In this document: positions 55,868 to 59,405 of the stretch, one piece after another
Layout: each line of letters starts with the position of its first letter
Numbering within the stretch: the first letter of the stretch is position 1
Source: an uncultured Pelagibacteraceae bacterium
GTDB lineage: Bacteria; Pseudomonadota; Alphaproteobacteria; Pelagibacterales; Pelagibacteraceae
Direction of reading: 5' to 3'
DNA: 59,405 bases
NCBI GenBank assembly: GCA_902611405.1
Contig: CACLZL010000008.1
Location: 1 to 59,405 of the forward strand
Translations under genes and position numbers: made by a program
Notes under the pieces: generated by a model
Told to the model about the DNA's origin: nothing
Seen by the model: only the letters and a program-made list of their open reading frames with translations
The model's database searches: none

Positions 55868-56419
55868 ATGTTTGATGAAAAATCATGCAGCCTTAAAATG
55901 GATAAGGCCATTGAGGTTTTTTCAAAAGAACTATCTTCATTGAGAACAGGTAGAGCAAACGCTTCAATGTTGGATCTGATTAAAGTTGATGTATATGGGC
56001 AACAAATGCCAATAAATCAAATAGGAAGTATTACAACGCCAGAACCTAGAATGATAAATATTCAGGTTTGGGATGCTAATAATGTTTCGTTAGTCGATGC
56101 AGCTATTCAAAAGTCTGATCTAGGCTTAAATCCTCAAATCGATGGTCAATTAATAAGATTGCCTGTTCCAGAATTAAATGAGGAAAGAAGAACAGAATTA
56201 AAAAAAATAATAAAATCTATTGGTGAAAAATGCAAAGTTTCAATTAGAAATATTAGAAGAGAAGCAAACGAAGAACTAAAGAAGTTATTAAAAGACAAGG
56301 ATATTGGAGAGGACGATGAAAAGGTTTTTGAAAAAAAAGTTCAAAAAATAACAGACGATCATATCAAAGCAGTCGATGATAAAGTGACTTCAAAAGAAAA
56401 AGAAATAATGACAATATGA
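55868..56419 (+). CDS. frr: Ribosome recycling factor
   Basis: A 183-residue protein that, with EF-G, splits post-termination ribosomes. The LRTGRANASMLD motif near residue 31 and the C-terminal helical ISVRNIRREANEELKKL-like region with its three-helix bundle are visible. The start follows the tsf stop directly and the stop overlaps uppS by four bases. Confidence 0.97.
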   Translation: MFDEKSCSLKMDKAIEVFSKELSSLRTGRANASMLDLIKVDVYGQQMPINQIGSITTPEPRMINIQVWDANNVSLVDAAIQKSDLGLNPQIDGQLIRLPVPELNEERRTELKKIIKSIGEKCKVSIRNIRREANEELKKLLKDKDIGEDDEKVFEKKVQKITDDHIKAVDDKVTSKEKEIMTI

Positions 56420-57090
56420 ATCCTCTTAATCATGTAGCCATTATCATGGATGGTAATGGGAGATGGGGACTAAAATATAAAAATTCAAGAAACGCTGGTC
56501 ATAAAGCAGGTTTAAAAACAGTAGAAGAAATAATAAAAGAAACAATAAAAAATAATATAAAATATTTAACATTATATGCGTTTTCAACTGAGAATTGGAA
56601 AAGACCAAAACAAGAGATTAAATTTTTATTTAATTTATTAGAAAATTTTTTAATTAATAAAATAGAAGATTTAAATAAACAAAATATAAAATTAAAAATA
56701 ATAGGTGTAAAAAATTTTTCATCAAAACTTAATAAATTATTAAATCAATCAGAAATAAAAACTTCAAAAAATTCAAAATTACAAATAAATTTGGCATTAA
56801 ATTACGGTTCAAAATTTGAATTAATTAATGCTTTTAACAAATTAAAAAAAAGTAAAAAAAAAATAAATGAAAAAAACTTTTTAAATTATTTACAAACAAA
56901 AGATATTCCTGATCCAGATATATTAATAAGAACTGGAAATACTAAAAGATTAAGTAATTTTTTGCTATGGCAATTAGCTTATTCAGAAATTTTTTTTGAA
57001 AAAAAACTTTGGCCAGCATTTAGCAAAAGTGATTTTAATAGAATAATTAAAGAATATAGAAAAATAAAACGAAATTTTGGAAATATTTAA
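56416..57090 (+). CDS. uppS: Undecaprenyl diphosphate synthase
   Basis: A 224-residue cis-prenyltransferase making the C55 lipid carrier for cell-wall synthesis. The MDGNGRWG motif has the catalytic D12; FSTENWKRP and the C-terminal DILIRTGNTKRLSNFLLWQ motif complete the signature. Codons are even more A/T-rich than upstream genes. It overlaps the cdsA start by one base. Confidence 0.96.
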   Translation: MNPLNHVAIIMDGNGRWGLKYKNSRNAGHKAGLKTVEEIIKETIKNNIKYLTLYAFSTENWKRPKQEIKFLFNLLENFLINKIEDLNKQNIKLKIIGVKNFSSKLNKLLNQSEIKTSKNSKLQINLALNYGSKFELINAFNKLKKSKKKINEKNFLNYLQTKDIPDPDILIRTGNTKRLSNFLLWQLAYSEIFFEKKLWPAFSKSDFNRIIKEYRKIKRNFGNI

Positions 57091-57770
57091 TGATGAATAG
57101 TTTATTAAAAAGAACGATTACTTCTTTATTTTTAATTTTAATTTTATGTTTTTGTCTTTTTTACAGTGATTTAAGTTGGAAAATTTTAGTTTCTATTTTT
57201 TCTGTAATATGTTTTTACGAATTTTGTTTGCTAATAAATAAAGTGTATATAAATAAAATTTTAAGCACAATCTTAATTTTTTTAATTGGTTTATATTTAT
57301 ATTTTTTTTATTTACTAATAATAAAAATAAATAGTGCTTATGGTAATGAAATTATTTTAATTTTGATTATCGCATGCGTATTTTCTGACATAGGAGGTTA
57401 TATTGTAGGTAAATTGATTGGAGGGCCAAAATTATCTAAAATAAGTCCAAACAAAACAATATCTGGGTCAATTGGCTCAATTTTTTTTACAATCATTGGC
57501 ACTTGTTTGTTTGTATTATTTTTAAACAAAATTGATAAAGATCCAATTTTATTTGAATTTTCAATTTTATTTTTAATTTGGTTAATAATGATGTCTGTCT
57601 TTTGTCAAATTGGAGATTTATTTATTTCTTATTTAAAGCGTAAAGCAAATGTTAAAGACACAGGAAAAATACTTCCAGGACATGGAGGAATTTTAGATCG
57701 AGTAGATGGAATGATTTTTGCAATTCCATTTGGAGTTTTGCTTTTTTTAACTTTAGGACTTGTCATATGA
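57090..57770 (+). CDS. cdsA: Phosphatidate cytidylyltransferase
   Basis: A 226-residue membrane enzyme making CDP-diacylglycerol for phospholipid synthesis. About six segments are visible; the signature is SDIGGYIVGKLIGGPKLS and, near the end, KDTGKILPGHGGILDRVDG with the catalytic Asp residues. Shorter than the E. coli enzyme (285), mainly at the N-terminus. It overlaps dxr by four bases. Confidence 0.94.
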   Translation: MMNSLLKRTITSLFLILILCFCLFYSDLSWKILVSIFSVICFYEFCLLINKVYINKILSTILIFLIGLYLYFFYLLIIKINSAYGNEIILILIIACVFSDIGGYIVGKLIGGPKLSKISPNKTISGSIGSIFFTIIGTCLFVLFLNKIDKDPILFEFSILFLIWLIMMSVFCQIGDLFISYLKRKANVKDTGKILPGHGGILDRVDGMIFAIPFGVLLFLTLGLVI

Positions 57771-58945
57771 AAAAAAAAATAGCAATTTTAGGTTCTACAG
57801 GATCTATTGGCAAAACGTTATTAAAAATCATTAATAAAGATAGAAATAAGTTTCAAGTTTCTCTCCTTACAGCAAATAAAGATTATAGGACACTTTTAAA
57901 GCAATCAATTAAATTTAAAGTTAAAAATTTAATAGTTACAGATTTAAAAAGTTTTAAAATTCTGAAAAATATTACCAAAAAGTCTAATATAAATGTTTAT
58001 AATAATTATGAATCTTTTAGTTTAATTTTTAAAAAAAAATTAGATTATGTTATGAGCTCTATAACAGGTATCGAAGGACTAGTTCCTACAATAAATATAA
58101 TCAAATACACAAAAAAAATTGCGATTGCTAATAAAGAATCAATAATATGTGGCTGGAACCTAATAAATAAAGAATTAAAAAAAAATAAAACAAAATTTAT
58201 ACCAGTTGACTCAGAACATTTTTCTTTGTGGTTTGGAATAAACAATATCTTAACTAAAAAGGTTGAAAAAATTTATTTAACTGCCTCAGGCGGGCCATTT
58301 TATCGCTTACCAATAAATAAATTTAAAAATATATCTGTCGAACAAGCTTTAAAACATCCTAACTGGAAAATGGGAAAAAAAATTTCCGTTGATTCAGCTA
58401 CAATGATAAATAAAATTTACGAAGTAATTGAAGCAAAAAATATTTTTAAAATACCATACAATAAAATTGAAATTTTATTACATCCAAAATCTTATGTTCA
58501 CGCATTAATTAAATTTAATAATGGATTAACAAAAATAGTAGTACATGAAACTACAATGAAAGTACCAATTTTTAATACAATTTACTTAGACGAAGTTAAT
58601 AAATTAAAGACAAAAAATTTAAATCTTGAAATTTTGAACAAATTAGATTTTCAAAAGATAAATGTAAAGAGGTATCCAATGGTGAAATTATTAGACTTAT
58701 TACCTAATAAAAATTCATTATTTGAAACAGTAGTTGTATCAGCCAATGACTCTTTAGTGCAGCTTTTTTTAAACAAAAAAATTAAATTTACAAATATTCA
58801 AAAAAAACTTTTTTTTATTATTAAAAGTCAAGAATTTCAAAAATACAAAAATCTTTATCCAAGAAATACTCATGATATACTTAAATTAAACAATTATGTT
58901 CGTTTAAAAATATACAAAAACGTATATAAATCTGACAATGCTTAA
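57767..58945 (+). CDS. dxr: 1-deoxy-D-xylulose 5-phosphate reductoisomerase
   Basis: A 392-residue enzyme of the non-mevalonate isoprenoid pathway. The NADPH-binding ILGSTGSIGKTLL is at residues 6-18, IANKESIICG and VDSEHFSLW supply cofactor and metal-binding residues, and HPNWKMGKKISVDSATMINK is the substrate loop. The downstream gene is bamA; rseP, often found here, is absent. Confidence 0.97.
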   Translation: MKKKIAILGSTGSIGKTLLKIINKDRNKFQVSLLTANKDYRTLLKQSIKFKVKNLIVTDLKSFKILKNITKKSNINVYNNYESFSLIFKKKLDYVMSSITGIEGLVPTINIIKYTKKIAIANKESIICGWNLINKELKKNKTKFIPVDSEHFSLWFGINNILTKKVEKIYLTASGGPFYRLPINKFKNISVEQALKHPNWKMGKKISVDSATMINKIYEVIEAKNIFKIPYNKIEILLHPKSYVHALIKFNNGLTKIVVHETTMKVPIFNTIYLDEVNKLKTKNLNLEILNKLDFQKINVKRYPMVKLLDLLPNKNSLFETVVVSANDSLVQLFLNKKIKFTNIQKKLFFIIKSQEFQKYKNLYPRNTHDILKLNNYVRLKIYKNVYKSDNA

Positions 58946-59405
58946 AACATATTTTAAATACACCATATTAATATTTATAATTTCTATTTTATGTAAATCT
59001 TACGCTTTAAGTGCAAATGTGAAAGATATCAAAATTATTGGAAATGAAAGAATTCCAAATGAAACCATACTTATGTTTGCAGATATTAAAGAAAATGAAC
59101 ATATAAATAATGAAAAAGTAAATCAAATTTTAAAAAATTTATATGGATCTAACTTTTTTGATGAAGTCACAGTTAATTTTAATGAAAATACTTTAATAAT
59201 AATAGTCACTGAGTTACCAATTATTGATAAGATTACTTACAATGGTATAAAAGCAAAAAAAGTTAAAGAAGCGATTACAAAAGATTTAAAATTAAAATCT
59301 AGATCATCCTATAATACTTTAATTTTATCTGAAGATAACAAAAAAATTTTAAATACTCTTAGAGACTTAGGATATTTTTTTTCAACAATAGAAACTTTTG
59401 CTGAA
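58938..59405 (+). CDS. bamA: Outer-membrane assembly protein BamA, 3'-truncated
   Basis: The first 156 codons of BamA, cut by the window edge. A signal peptide (basic start, hydrophobic residues 8-19, cleavage near ALSA) is followed by POTRA domain 1 with VKDIKIIGNERIPNETI and the GSNFFDEVTV segment, then the start of POTRA 2. The C-terminal barrel is outside. The ATG overlaps the dxr stop by eight bases, so a shared transcript is likely. Confidence 0.93.
   Translation, partial: MLKTYFKYTILIFIISILCKSYALSANVKDIKIIGNERIPNETILMFADIKENEHINNEKVNQILKNLYGSNFFDEVTVNFNENTLIIIVTELPIIDKITYNGIKAKKVKEAITKDLKLKSRSSYNTLILSEDNKKILNTLRDLGYFFSTIETFAE

Noticed and set aside
1..59405. Mobile elements, prophage, CRISPR or attachment sites at the tRNA genes
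   Set aside because: No transposase or integrase, no regular short repeats with spacers, and no duplicated tRNA 3' ends were seen.

Overview
The window looks like a piece of a streamlined, AT-rich alphaproteobacterial chromosome, most probably a marine Pelagibacterales (SAR11) member. The reasons are: strongly A/T-biased codons; gene gaps of a few bases or 1-8 base overlaps; the aprM-aprB-aprA set for dissimilatory APS reductase; a complete nuoA-N cluster continuing into birA, coaX, RNase J, a DUF1467 gene, an editing-domain-less proS, lolCD and dnaE; and the rpsB-tsf-frr-uppS-cdsA-dxr-bamA series. I see no insertion sequences, phage genes, CRISPR array or rRNA, and no recognisable DNA-binding transcription regulator.

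Left part (1-11.1 kb): the 3' end of a HIT-family gene, then a sulfur region. aprM, aprB and aprA (sulfite to APS) are followed by an unrecognised 116-residue gene, a tiny membrane-protein ORF and a TauE/SafE anion exporter. On the other strand runs suyA-suyB-yeiH: sulfolactate sulfo-lyase plus a YeiH/UPF0324 'sulfate exporter' family protein. Divergent from it is xsc (sulfoacetaldehyde acetyltransferase) followed by a FAD-dependent amine-oxidase-like gene. Read together, C2 and C3 sulfonates are desulfonated, the released sulfite is oxidised by Apr, and the products are exported.

Middle part (11.1-24 kb): a minus-strand block (GMC alcohol oxidoreductase, TerC-like protein, short-chain dehydrogenase, M23 peptidase) lies divergent from a plus-strand TRAP transporter (binding protein, small and large permease), an NCS1 permease and another short-chain dehydrogenase. 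A strong hairpin plus T-run separates the TRAP binding-protein gene from its permeases. These genes could feed the sulfonate module with an imported alcohol-type substrate, but that is inference. Next come small and housekeeping genes: DUF3047, ybgC, a type 5 uracil-DNA glycosylase, a histidine phosphatase, DUF1289, and several ORFs of 43-57 codons.

Right part (24-59.4 kb): tRNA-Leu(UAG) only 10 bases ahead of tig, then clpP, clpX and lon (protein folding and proteolysis); tRNA-Val(UAC) and tRNA-Asp(GUC); the 14-gene respiratory complex I cluster; cofactor, RNA-decay, tRNA-charging, lipoprotein-export and replication genes; and a translation and envelope series ending in a bamA gene cut by the window edge. 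pyrH and rseP, which usually sit in this last series in Proteobacteria, are absent from their expected slots.

Promoters and leader structures below were read by eye from -35/-10 similarity and base pairing, and carry lower confidence than the genes.
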